Under the pieces are notes generated by a model. It saw nothing but the letters and a program-made list of their open reading frames with translations. It made no database searches and was not told where the DNA came from. From Gemmata sp. (GTDB taxonomy: Bacteria > Planctomycetota > Planctomycetia > Gemmatales > Gemmataceae), in NCBI GenBank assembly GCA_025055115.1, contig JANWYJ010000087.1, positions 61,564 through 125,563 on the forward strand: a stretch of 64,000 nt of DNA. The letters run 5' to 3'. Position numbers and translations under genes: made by a program. This document shows positions 24,958 through 32,266 of this stretch, one piece after another (within the stretch, counting starts at the first letter, position 1; every line of letters begins with the position of its first letter).

Positions 24958-26361
24958 TCAATCGCCCATGCTGAAGAAGACGGCCGGAGCGGCCACGGTG
25001 CGCAGGGCATTGATACGCTCTATCGCCCGACGGAATCGTCCGGTCGCGGCGTAGTGGGTGACGATCACCAGGGGGACCGGGCCGCCATTGTCTTCCGCGG
25101 CTTCATGCTGAACCAGGCTGGAGATGCTGATTTGTTCGTCGGCCAGAATGCGGGTAATGTCGGCCAGAACCCCCGGTTTGTCGGCGACGAGCAAGCGGAG
25201 GTAGAAGCGGCTCCGCACCCGCTCGGGCGGTTCGACGGTGAAACCACGGCCTTCGCGGCTCCACAATTTGGCCGCGGCGAATGTGCGCTGCGCCCGACCC
25301 ACCGCCAGGTCGATCAAGTCGGCCACGACCGAACTGGCGGTGGGCATTTGCCCAGCGCCGGGGCCTTGGTAGAGTGTTTCACCCACAATGTCGCCATACA
25401 CCAGCACGGCATTATAAGCCCCCCGAACCTGAGCGAGTAAGTCGGTGTGTCGTAAGAGCACAGGGGCTACATGCAAGGCTACGGCTTTTTCGGCTGTGGG
25501 GCGGTGGGGTGCCGCGGGGTGAAGGCCGGAGTTGGAGAGCGTGGTATCGAGTCCTCCGCCGCGCATGCCCCGCTCGCCATTGGGGGTCCGGGTGCTCGTC
25601 CACGCTTCGGCCAGCAGTTTGATGGTGTAGCCTAGTTCGTGGGCGAAGCGGATGTCCATTGGGTCGATGGTTTCAATCCCTTGCCGGGCGATTTCGTGGG
25701 GTTTGGCCGCAACACCGAAGGAAATTTGCGCCAAAATGGCTAGTTTGTGGGCCGCGTCGCTGCCATCGACATCGAGGGTGGGGTCGGCTTCCGCATAACC
25801 GAGCTGTTGAGCTTCCGCAAGTGCTGCGGTGTAGCTCAGGTTCCGCTCGGCCATGGCCGTCAGGATGAAGTTCGAGGTCCCGTTCAGGATCGCTTGAATC
25901 GCCGTCACTTGATTGGCGGCCAGGCTTTCGCCCAAAGCACGAATGATCGGTACACCACCGGCCACGGCGGCTTCAAAGCACACCGTCCGTTCAGCCTGGC
26001 GGGCCGCCTCAAAGATTTCCCCGCCACAGTCGGCTAACAGTGCCTTGTTGGCCGTAACCACATGTTTACCCGCCGTCAGCGCCTCCAGCACAACCGTTTT
26101 CGCAATCCCGGTTCCCCCGATCAGCTCCACAACCACCTGCACCGCTGGGTCGTGGATGGCTGCGGCAATATCGGTGGAAAGCAGTTCCCGGGGGATGATC
26201 GCATCCCGAGGTTTGTTCAGATTTTGGACAACGATGCGCCGCAGAGCCAACGGACGCCCAGCCCGTTGGGCGATGCGCTCCGCGTGCGCTAAGAGGACGC
26301 GAGCTACACCAGTGCCCACAGTCCCACATCCCACCAGCGCAATGCCCAACGTATCGCTCAT
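24958..26361 (-). CDS. hom: Homoserine dehydrogenase with C-terminal ACT domain
   Basis: A 467-residue cytoplasmic enzyme that reduces aspartate semialdehyde to homoserine with NAD(P)H, feeding threonine and methionine synthesis. It has the N-terminal Rossmann motif GCGTVGTGVA, VTANKALLA with the conserved Lys, and ILNGTSNFIL. The substrate region YAEADPTLDVDGSDAAHK (shown in two parts, YAEADPTLD and VDGSDAAHK) contains the catalytic Asp and Lys. The C-terminal roughly 90 residues (FYLRLLVADKPGVLADI) form an ACT domain, which in this family commonly carries feedback control by threonine. Length is slightly above the usual 430, with an insertion around ARTPNGERGMRGGGL. The other threonine-pathway genes are not adjacent. 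Confidence 0.96.
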   Translation of the reverse strand: MSDTLGIALVGCGTVGTGVARVLLAHAERIAQRAGRPLALRRIVVQNLNKPRDAIIPRELLSTDIAAAIHDPAVQVVVELIGGTGIAKTVVLEALTAGKHVVTANKALLADCGGEIFEAARQAERTVCFEAAVAGGVPIIRALGESLAANQVTAIQAILNGTSNFILTAMAERNLSYTAALAEAQQLGYAEADPTLDVDGSDAAHKLAILAQISFGVAAKPHEIARQGIETIDPMDIRFAHELGYTIKLLAEAWTSTRTPNGERGMRGGGLDTTLSNSGLHPAAPHRPTAEKAVALHVAPVLLRHTDLLAQVRGAYNAVLVYGDIVGETLYQGPGAGQMPTASSVVADLIDLAVGRAQRTFAAAKLWSREGRGFTVEPPERVRSRFYLRLLVADKPGVLADITRILADEQISISSLVQHEAAEDNGGPVPLVIVTHYAATGRFRRAIERINALRTVAAPAVFFSMGD

Positions 26362-26399
26362 AACTCGTCAACTCCCCACGGCTTCCAGTATTATCGGGA

Positions 26400-26521
26400 G
26401 TCGAATACCAGTGGCCAGAAACACACCGCCTGGACAGCCGGAAGAGACCCTCCGGAAGCTCGACATCGCCAGCGTCGAGTACTCCTGGCCAGAAACATAC
26501 AACTTCTGGCCAGAAACACAC
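26400..26521. repeat. Three copies of a 15-bp block, periods 74 and 21
   Basis: TGGCCAGAAACACAC lies at 26412-26426 and 26507-26521, with a one-base variant at 26486-26500. The first two copies extend leftwards (GTCGAATAC at 26400 versus GTCGAGTAC at 26474) with a 74-bp period. A terminator hairpin follows directly. Confidence 0.9.
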
Positions 26522-26545
26522 AACGCCCGGAGCTTCCGGGCGTTG
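26521..26545 (-). terminator. Rho-independent-like terminator of the first PEP-CTERM gene
   Basis: CAACGCCCGGA pairs perfectly with TCCGGGCGTTG across a 3-nt loop. On the minus strand it is followed by TTGTGTGTTTCT. It sits 25 nt past the stop of the PEP-CTERM gene. Confidence 0.8.
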
Positions 26546-26570
26546 CCAACCTTAAGAATTTCAGAAAATA

Positions 26571-27317
26571 TCAGACCCTCAGTGCCGCTCGGCGCCGCCA
26601 CCACCGCCCCAGCAGAACACCGCCGATACCAAAACTGGCTAACAGTGCCCCCGGTGGAGCCGGAATCACCGTCACACAGCCCAAATCGACCGGCACCTTG
26701 TCCCCATCGGGGCTGCTCAAGCCTTTGTAGCGATTCGTATTGGTGGAGCGGAAGCGAACCGAGAACGGTACCTGTTGAGAACCGGTACCGTTACTCAATT
26801 CTTGAATGATTTGCTGGGCACTGAGCAGATGCAATCCTGTGCCGGAGAGAGCCACGGTAAACGTGGCCGACTGACCCGCAGCCAACCCTTTGGAAATGTC
26901 GGCCGAGTTGACCGTGTGCAACTGACTGGACGAAAGACTGAACGCATAATCGAATTCGCCACCTTGCAGATTGGTCGCATGGTCTGTGGCGTTCAAAAAA
27001 AAGAAAGGTGAACCCGAGGTGGTGTTGCTGGCGGTGACGCCGGTGGGCAGGTTGAAGCCGAAACCGGTGATGTAACCGAATTGAACCGCGTTCCCAAAGG
27101 ACGTTGTGTTCTTCAGGGTGATGGTCAGCGTCGCGGACGTGGTCGACAGGGGCGTATACTCCATCGTGCCCGAGAAGCTCACGGGGGTGCTGCTGCGACC
27201 TCCACTGCCCGAAAAGCTGATCAGGTCGGCCCGGGCCGTGGAAGCGAAGCTCACAACGACGCTCATTGCGGCCAAAGCAGTCCATCCATTGCGGAACCAG
27301 TTTGGGCGAAAGAACAT
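26571..27317 (-). CDS. Exported protein with PEP-CTERM-like sorting tail
   Basis: A 248-residue protein with an N-terminal signal peptide (residues 1-31, ending STARA). The body is beta-rich and Ser/Thr/Gly-rich (FSGTMEYTPLSTTSATLTIT and similar). A C-terminal sorting tail reads IPAPPGALLA, then a hydrophobic helix, then RWWRRRAAL. The PAPPG-helix-Arg cluster is a PEP-CTERM variant recognised by exosortase systems in bacteria making exopolysaccharide. The body has no catalytic motif that I recognise. ATG 27317 is chosen over the frame start because a signal peptide and GGAG (about 10 nt upstream) fit there. A clean hairpin terminator follows. The exosortase itself is not in this window. Confidence 0.85.
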   Translation of the reverse strand: MFFRPNWFRNGWTALAAMSVVVSFASTARADLISFSGSGGRSSTPVSFSGTMEYTPLSTTSATLTITLKNTTSFGNAVQFGYITGFGFNLPTGVTASNTTSGSPFFFLNATDHATNLQGGEFDYAFSLSSSQLHTVNSADISKGLAAGQSATFTVALSGTGLHLLSAQQIIQELSNGTGSQQVPFSVRFRSTNTNRYKGLSSPDGDKVPVDLGCVTVIPAPPGALLASFGIGGVLLGRWWRRRAALRV

Positions 27318-27767
27318 AGGTGTTTCTCCACACTTCTGGGGCCAGCCAGCAAAGGCCACTAGGGGACACCGACCGGTGGCCCGAATGACTCTCCGGTTGT
27401 CGTGATGATGCCAGTTATTCCGTCAATATGGATTTTCCAAGATATGCCGAGTTTACCGGTTCAGTGATTCTCTACAAGTGTAGAAGAAGGTAAAAATGGT
27501 AATATGGTGTGGGCAATTTCACTTTGACCTGAAAACCCGGGCCTTTGGGATGGTTTTTTTCGTGGTGGCTAAGGAGATGGCCCAGTTCGGTTCACAAATC
27601 TCATTATCTTAAGATTTTCTTTTTCTCTGCCCACCTGAAAAGGCTGTAGCTGGAGGTGAACCTGCTACAATACGAACGACCCATTCTGTGGCTTTTTCGT
27701 TAATCTCCGTGAACACGGAGCGAATCTTCCCGGTGAGGGCACGGTGCGCCTCAACCGAGGGATAATG
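27318..27767. other. AT-richer 450-nt divergent spacer
   Basis: The spacer lies between the minus-strand PEP-CTERM gene and the plus-strand kinase gene. It is noticeably richer in A+T than its surroundings. I see no supported gene; the short frames here lack coding character. A TACAAT at 27666-27671 could be a -10 element for the kinase gene, without a clear -35. A small inverted repeat lies at 27705-27720. Confidence 0.5.
27705..27720. promoter_or_regulatory. Perfect 7-bp inverted repeat upstream of the kinase gene
   Basis: CTCCGTG-AA-CACGGAG, 34 nt downstream of the candidate TACAAT element and 48 nt before the kinase start. It could be a small operator or a leader hairpin; function is not known. 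Confidence 0.35.
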
Positions 27768-29402
27768 ATGGTCTCCCTGAAATTCACCTATCGCTCGGGC
27801 CAACGGCCGTTGGATGGCTTCACCCTCAAACGCGGGGTTGGGCAGGGGGCGTTTGGCGAGGTCTATTTCGCCATCAGCGATGGTGGCAAGGAAGTGGCTT
27901 TGAAATTGCTACGCGGGCATACCGACGCCGAACTGCGTGGCGTTTCCCATTGCCTGAACCTAAAACATCCTAACCTCGTTCACCTCTACGACTTACGTAC
28001 CGATGCCCGCGGCGATCATTGGGTGGTGATGGAGTATGTGCTGGGCGAATCACTGGCGTCGGTGATCAACAAGCATCCTCGCGGATTGCCGGCCGAAGTG
28101 GTTCGCGAGTGGTTTGCGGCGTTGGCCCGGGGTGTGGCCTATCTGCACGATAAAGGCGTTGTGCACCGCGATTTGAAGCCGGCCAACATCTTCATCGAAC
28201 ACGGGCAGATCAAAATTGGCGACTATGGCCTGTCGCGGCGGATCAGCGGTAGCGAAGGCGGCGATCTGAGCCGGGGGGTCGGCACGCCCCACTACATGGC
28301 CCCGGAGATCAAAAACGGCAACTACACGGCGTCGATCGATGTCTACGCTTGTGGGGTCATTCTTTTCGAAATGATTACTGGGCGGCGGCCGTTTGAGGGG
28401 GAAACCCCGATGGAAGTGATGATGAAACACTTCCTCGATCCCCCCGATCTGACGCCACTGCCGCCGGCTTATCGCCCTGTGGTCGCCAAAGCCTTGGAAA
28501 AAGACCCGGCCAAACGCTATGCGACCATCGGGGAATTGGCCAAAGCGGTTGAAGAAATGTTCGCGGGGCGGCAGGACCCAGCCCCTCCAGCGCCGGCATC
28601 CGCGCCGATGGCCGCCGCGGGGCGAGCCATTCCCCGCGCTCAGCCCCGCCTCGCTGTGGCCGAAACGGTACCCGTCGAAGTCACCGACCTGACGGTCATC
28701 CCCACTGCTCGGCCGGTGCGGTCGGTGCTGTCCCTGAAAGAGTGGTTGCCATCGTTTTACCCACCGCCCTCGCCCGGACCACAAACGACACGCGAACGAC
28801 TCACCGACTTAGCCGCCGGCTTTGCCCTGACTCCCATCATCACCGCGGCCTGTACCGCACCCTGGGCTGTGTTTCAGTCGCAAGTGCCCTGGACCCTCTT
28901 AGGCCGGGTTTTCCTGCTCTCGACGGTCTTAGCGTGGGCCGTGATGCTCATTGGTCGCTTGCCCAAGCGCAGTGAAAGCAACCCCTGGGGCCGCCGCGCC
29001 ATTCAGTTGGGTGTGGGCCTCAGTTTGGGCGTCTTGGCCTTCTGGCTCGACGGTTGGGCGCTGCCAAGCAACCATGCCAATGCCCGCAGTCAGGATTTGA
29101 TCCTCATTACCAATCACCGCCTGACCCCCGAAAGCTTCTCCATCGCGGTACGCTATCTGTTTTACTTCGGGCTGACGGTGGCCTTATGCCGGTGGTGGAA
29201 AATGACCGACCGGCGACGCAAAGAACGAGTTCGGTTCTTCCCTCTGGTGGCCGCGGGCTTCTGGGGTACGGTGTTCCTGTTCTTGTGGCCTACAGAATCG
29301 GCCCCGATGCTGTTGGGAGTGTCGGTGTTGGTGATTGCTGCGGTGGCCGCTCAAGCCGCCAGCCCGTGGGCCGGTCCGCCGGTCGTGCGGGCCCGCGCTT
29401 GA
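27768..29402 (+). CDS. Membrane-bound Hanks-type serine/threonine protein kinase
   Basis: A 544-residue kinase. The glycine loop GVGQGAFGEV (23-32), beta3 Lys46 in ALKLL, HRDLKPAN (133-140) and GTPHYMAPE are intact. The metal-binding motif is DYG (152-154), a tolerated variant of DFG. The kinase domain ends near residue 275. A Pro/Ala-rich linker follows, then about six transmembrane helices from residue 350 to the end, so the kinase domain faces the cytoplasm and the C-terminus is embedded. Start ATG 27768 has CGAGG 7 nt upstream; the frame opens earlier at GTG 27744. It is followed by a lipoprotein, an ECF sigma factor and a BI-1 family protein on the same strand, suggesting a signalling unit. 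Its substrate is unknown. Confidence 0.93.
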   Translation: MVSLKFTYRSGQRPLDGFTLKRGVGQGAFGEVYFAISDGGKEVALKLLRGHTDAELRGVSHCLNLKHPNLVHLYDLRTDARGDHWVVMEYVLGESLASVINKHPRGLPAEVVREWFAALARGVAYLHDKGVVHRDLKPANIFIEHGQIKIGDYGLSRRISGSEGGDLSRGVGTPHYMAPEIKNGNYTASIDVYACGVILFEMITGRRPFEGETPMEVMMKHFLDPPDLTPLPPAYRPVVAKALEKDPAKRYATIGELAKAVEEMFAGRQDPAPPAPASAPMAAAGRAIPRAQPRLAVAETVPVEVTDLTVIPTARPVRSVLSLKEWLPSFYPPPSPGPQTTRERLTDLAAGFALTPIITAACTAPWAVFQSQVPWTLLGRVFLLSTVLAWAVMLIGRLPKRSESNPWGRRAIQLGVGLSLGVLAFWLDGWALPSNHANARSQDLILITNHRLTPESFSIAVRYLFYFGLTVALCRWWKMTDRRRKERVRFFPLVAAGFWGTVFLFLWPTESAPMLLGVSVLVIAAVAAQAASPWAGPPVVRARA

Positions 29403-29452
29403 GGGACCCGACGACCGGCGGTGGACAACGGAACGAAGGGAGGAAGTAGCCA

Positions 29453-30220
29453 ATGCAGGATTCGCGACGCTCCATCGTGTGGTTGGCTGCACCTGTGACC
29501 CTGGGGCTGATTGTGGCCCTCGGGGGCTGCTCCCGCGTCGGTTCCGTGGGCGGCTCAAACAACAGCCGGGCCGAGAAAGCCCGTAGCGAAGCTGAACAAC
29601 TGGCCATCACGGTGGTGGTGGCGGGTGCGGCCGCACAAGCCCACCAACTGCCCGACGGCGGCAAAGCCATCGCCCAGCGGAATACCACCGCCCGTGCAAA
29701 GGTTTCCGCACCGAAATCGACACCGCGACCTGGTTCCCCAGCGCTCATCCGCGAGCATGTGATCAGTTCACGCCCCTATTTGAGTGAAGCCGAAGCCGAG
29801 GAAGATACCTTCCTTCAGGCGCAAACTCTTCTGGCACAGAAATTTGCGGAACTCGATCCGCCCTTGGACCATACCCCCTCGATGGCCGAAGTGAAAGCCG
29901 AATACCTGCGGAAAGAGACACGTACCGTCAGCCCGCCCAGTGAGGCGATACTCGACGAAGCCGCCCAAGCGGGATTGGCGGGAAAGTTGGTGTATGTCGG
30001 CTACGATGTCGAAGTTTCGGCCGATCAGGTCCGCGAACTCCGCTCCCAACAACGGGTGATGGCGAGTTTGCGGATCGTCGGCATCCTGATGGCGTCGGCC
30101 TTAGCCATCTTCTTGTTCTTACGGGCCGACGATTGGACGAAAGGCTATCTGACCCGATGGTTAGCGTTGGCCGCGGTCATCATTGCGGGGGGAACCGCTG
30201 CGGCCTTGATATTCATCTGA
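29453..30220 (+). CDS. Lipoprotein with C-terminal transmembrane pair, unknown function
   Basis: A 255-residue protein that I do not recognise. The N-terminus is a lipoprotein signal (IVALGGC, lipobox Cys at residue 26). A polar, Ala/Glu-rich extracytoplasmic part follows, rich in Pro around residues 75-95 with a helical stretch (LSEAEAEEDTFLQAQTLLAQ, given as LSEAEAEEDT and FLQAQTLLAQ). Two hydrophobic helices end the protein (about 204-222 and 234-253). GGAGG lies 10 nt upstream of ATG 29453. It sits 50 nt after the kinase gene and 56 nt before the ECF sigma factor, so the three are likely co-transcribed. A sensing or anchoring role beside the kinase is an inference from position only. Confidence 0.78.
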   Translation: MQDSRRSIVWLAAPVTLGLIVALGGCSRVGSVGGSNNSRAEKARSEAEQLAITVVVAGAAAQAHQLPDGGKAIAQRNTTARAKVSAPKSTPRPGSPALIREHVISSRPYLSEAEAEEDTFLQAQTLLAQKFAELDPPLDHTPSMAEVKAEYLRKETRTVSPPSEAILDEAAQAGLAGKLVYVGYDVEVSADQVRELRSQQRVMASLRIVGILMASALAIFLFLRADDWTKGYLTRWLALAAVIIAGGTAAALIFI

Positions 30221-30276
30221 TCGTTCATTATTATTTTCAGCAGTGTGTGTCCGGATTTCCGACAACGGATGATCCT

Positions 30277-30909
30277 ATGACCACCGAATCCGACCGGTTG
30301 CTCATCGCCCGCATCCGGAATAACGATCAGGCCGCGTGGGCGGAACTGGACCGCCGCTACCGTGGGCGGCTGACGGCGTATATCCGCCGCCGCCTGAAAG
30401 ATCATGCCTCGGTGGAAGATGTGGTGCAAGAAACTTTCCTCGGCTTTAGCAACAGCCTGGCTAACTACGACGACAAACGCGATCTCCAAACGTGGTTGTT
30501 CACGATTGCTGCCCACAAAGTCACCGACCAACTGCGTCGCATGGGCCGGCTACGGTACAAAATCGGCAGCGAATCGGACGACGAAGCGATGGTAGAATCG
30601 CCCGATGCTCGGCAGCGGGTGGCTTCCAGTTTGGCCCGCAGTGCCGAACGCCGGGAACGTGAAGAACAAGCCTTGGGCATCGCCCTGCGCGAATTGGTAC
30701 GCGAACTCCAAGCCAAAGGCGAATGGGTGAAAATTATGGCTTTGGAGTTGCTCTATGTGAAAGGATGGGGTAATGCAGAAGTCGCGGAGAAGTTGAATCG
30801 CAGCGAGCAAGATATTGCCAATTTGAAGTTCCAGGCCAAAAAACGGCTGCACGACTATCTGGTGGCAGCCAAACTTTCACCGAGTGTCTTTCCCGAATTG
30901 AGCGATTGA
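30277..30909 (+). CDS. ECF-type RNA polymerase sigma factor
   Basis: A 210-residue sigma-70-family factor. Region 2 (about 5-85) contains AELDRRYRGRLTAYI, SVEDVVQETFLGF and LQTWLFTIAAHKVTDQLRR, given here as LQTWLFTIA and HKVTDQLRR. The region 4 helix-turn-helix (about 140-195) contains LLYVKGWGNAEVAEKL and NLKFQAKKRLHDYL. A roughly 50-residue Arg/Glu-rich linker separates them. The spacing and the LKF helix resemble planctomycete ECF groups linked to Ser/Thr kinases. Start ATG 30277 is the first with region-2-like sequence; the frame extends upstream into the preceding lipoprotein gene. No anti-sigma factor is adjacent, so control may come from the upstream kinase by phosphorylation, which is inferred from gene order and not shown. 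Confidence 0.9.
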   Translation: MTTESDRLLIARIRNNDQAAWAELDRRYRGRLTAYIRRRLKDHASVEDVVQETFLGFSNSLANYDDKRDLQTWLFTIAAHKVTDQLRRMGRLRYKIGSESDDEAMVESPDARQRVASSLARSAERREREEQALGIALRELVRELQAKGEWVKIMALELLYVKGWGNAEVAEKLNRSEQDIANLKFQAKKRLHDYLVAAKLSPSVFPELSD

Positions 30910-30978
30910 TGAGCTGACCAGTTCTTGTTCAGTCGCTGCGGGAGAAACGGCTAACCAACCCATTTTGGGTGAAATCAC

Positions 30979-31008
30979 TTGCGGAGTTGTCGGTATCCAC
31001 CCTACGAT
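30979..31008 (+). promoter_or_regulatory. Possible sigma70-like promoter of the BI-1 gene
   Basis: TTGCGG (30979-30984) and TACGAT (31003-31008) are separated by 18 nt, 28 nt before the BI-1 start. The match is moderate only, so this is tentative. Confidence 0.35.
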
Positions 31009-31036
31009 AGGGAAGAATTTACGGGAGGTTGACACA

Positions 31037-31762
31037 ATGAGTTACTTACTCGACGGTTACCACGGCGAAACCGCGGCCATGGCCCCGGCCAGCGAACGCC
31101 TGCAATTCATTCGCCGGACGTATTTGCACCTCGCCGGGGCCATGGTGGCTTTTGTTGGCGCTTCGGCAGCTTTGATCGCCACGGGAGTGGCGGAAACGAT
31201 CATCCGCGACATTTTCCTGGCCAATCGGATGTCGTGGTTGCTGCTGATGGTGGTCTTCATCGGCGGCACGTTCGTGGCTCAGTATATGGCCCGGGCGCGT
31301 GAGTCGGTCGGCTTGCAGTACGCGGGCTTGGCCCTCTATGTCTGCCTTTACACCGTGCTGTTTGTGCCGATTCTCACGATCGCGACCAGCCCGAAATTCG
31401 GTGGCTCGATTTACTTGCCCTTGCAAGCCGGCATTGTTACCCTGGCCGTCTTCACCGGCCTGACGTTAGCCGTCTTCGTCAGCGGTAAGGATTTCTCCTT
31501 CCTGGGGCCGATTCTGTTTGTCGGCTCATTTATCGCGCTGGGCGTAATTCTGGCCGCGATCTTGTTTGGTTTTAACCTCGGTCTGGTGTTCTGTGCCCTG
31601 ATGGTAGCCCTCTTCGCCGGCTACATCATCTACGATACCTCGAACATCCTGCACCATTACGGAACCCACGAACATGTCGCGGCCAGTATGGCGCTGTTCG
31701 GCTCCGCGGCGATGCTGTTCTACTACATCCTCCGCATCTTCATGCTCGCACGCAATGAGTGA
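31037..31762 (+). CDS. Bax inhibitor-1/YccA family membrane protein
   Basis: A 241-residue inner-membrane protein with seven hydrophobic helices. Family marks are FIRRTYLHLAGAMVAFVGAS near the first helix (FIRRTYLHLAGAM, then VAFVGAS), the central GKDFSFLGP loop, and the last two helices (GYIIYDTSNILHHY, FGSAAMLFYYILRIFML), which carry the YDTS and C-terminal acidic signature. Bacterial members include YccA, which modulates FtsH proteolysis, and calcium-leak channels; which of these applies cannot be read here. Start ATG 31037 has a strong GGGAGG 8 nt upstream, and the upstream part of the frame is non-coding. Its stop codon lies within a 22-bp tandem duplication. Confidence 0.92.
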   Translation: MSYLLDGYHGETAAMAPASERLQFIRRTYLHLAGAMVAFVGASAALIATGVAETIIRDIFLANRMSWLLLMVVFIGGTFVAQYMARARESVGLQYAGLALYVCLYTVLFVPILTIATSPKFGGSIYLPLQAGIVTLAVFTGLTLAVFVSGKDFSFLGPILFVGSFIALGVILAAILFGFNLGLVFCALMVALFAGYIIYDTSNILHHYGTHEHVAASMALFGSAAMLFYYILRIFMLARNE

Positions 31763-31800
31763 TAGCTGAAGGAGTGAAGAGTGATAGCTGAAGGAGTGAA
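31757..31800. repeat. Perfect 22-bp tandem duplication spanning the BI-1 gene stop codon
   Basis: GAGTGATAGCTGAAGGAGTG plus AA at 31757-31778 repeats at 31779-31800. The first copy holds the TGA stop of the BI-1 gene. Confidence 0.95.
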
Positions 31801-31907
31801 TCGCCGCCGATGAAGTCCTTCGGCCGCCGATAGTGAAAACGACCTCTCCCGCGGCGTGGTATCTCCGCCCCTCGGCTGGTGGATGCCACGCCGCTTATCT
31901 GATCCCC

Positions 31908-32004
31908 CTTTGACCATCGCTTTGACTATCTGCCCATCAGCACGATTCTGATGCACCACGATGGTTTCGTCTTCAGCTGCTTTGACCATCGCTTTGACTA
32001 TCTG
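31908..32004. repeat. 25-bp perfect direct repeat pair, 72-bp period
   Basis: CTTTGACCATCGCTTTGACT and the next five bases occur at 31908-31932 and 31980-32004 without mismatch. Similarity continues a little further (CCCATCAGC versus GCCACCAGC). The repeat itself contains a half-repeat (CTTTGACCATCG / CTTTGACTATC). Confidence 0.95.
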
Positions 32005-32062
32005 GCCACCAGCTCCTCCTATCCCCTCAGCCCAGTGTGGGGTTTAACCCCTGCGTAGAGCC

Positions 32063-32170
32063 GCCAAGCCAGTCCGGGAGTTCCCACAAGCGTATCGCCG
32101 TAGGTTCGTTCCTCTCGGTTACGCCTCCGCTTTGGCCAAGCCAGTCCGGGAGTTCCCACAAGCGTATCGC
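32063..32170. repeat. Perfect 36-bp repeat, 36-nt spacer, 36-bp repeat
   Basis: Copies at 32063-32098 and 32135-32170 are identical and contain CCAGTCCGGGAGTTCCC. The period is exactly 72 bp. It resembles a two-repeat CRISPR in dimensions, but the repeat is unique to this locus and no cas gene is present. Confidence 0.96.
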
Positions 32171-32266
32171 TTCGTCATTGTGCCTTGTTATATCCACCTT
32201 GCAAATCTTGCAACGGCTGCCTATGACGCGCGGGTGTGGGATAGGCCACGCGGAGGGGCCGCATCG

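Noticed and set aside
27609..27803. 64-codon minus-strand frame upstream of the kinase gene
   Set aside because: Overlaps the kinase start on the opposite strand and has no translation signals.
32063..32170. CRISPR array
   Set aside because: Only two repeats, no further copies, no cas genes, and sister repeat loci have unrelated sequences; the unit belongs to the 73-bp duplication class.
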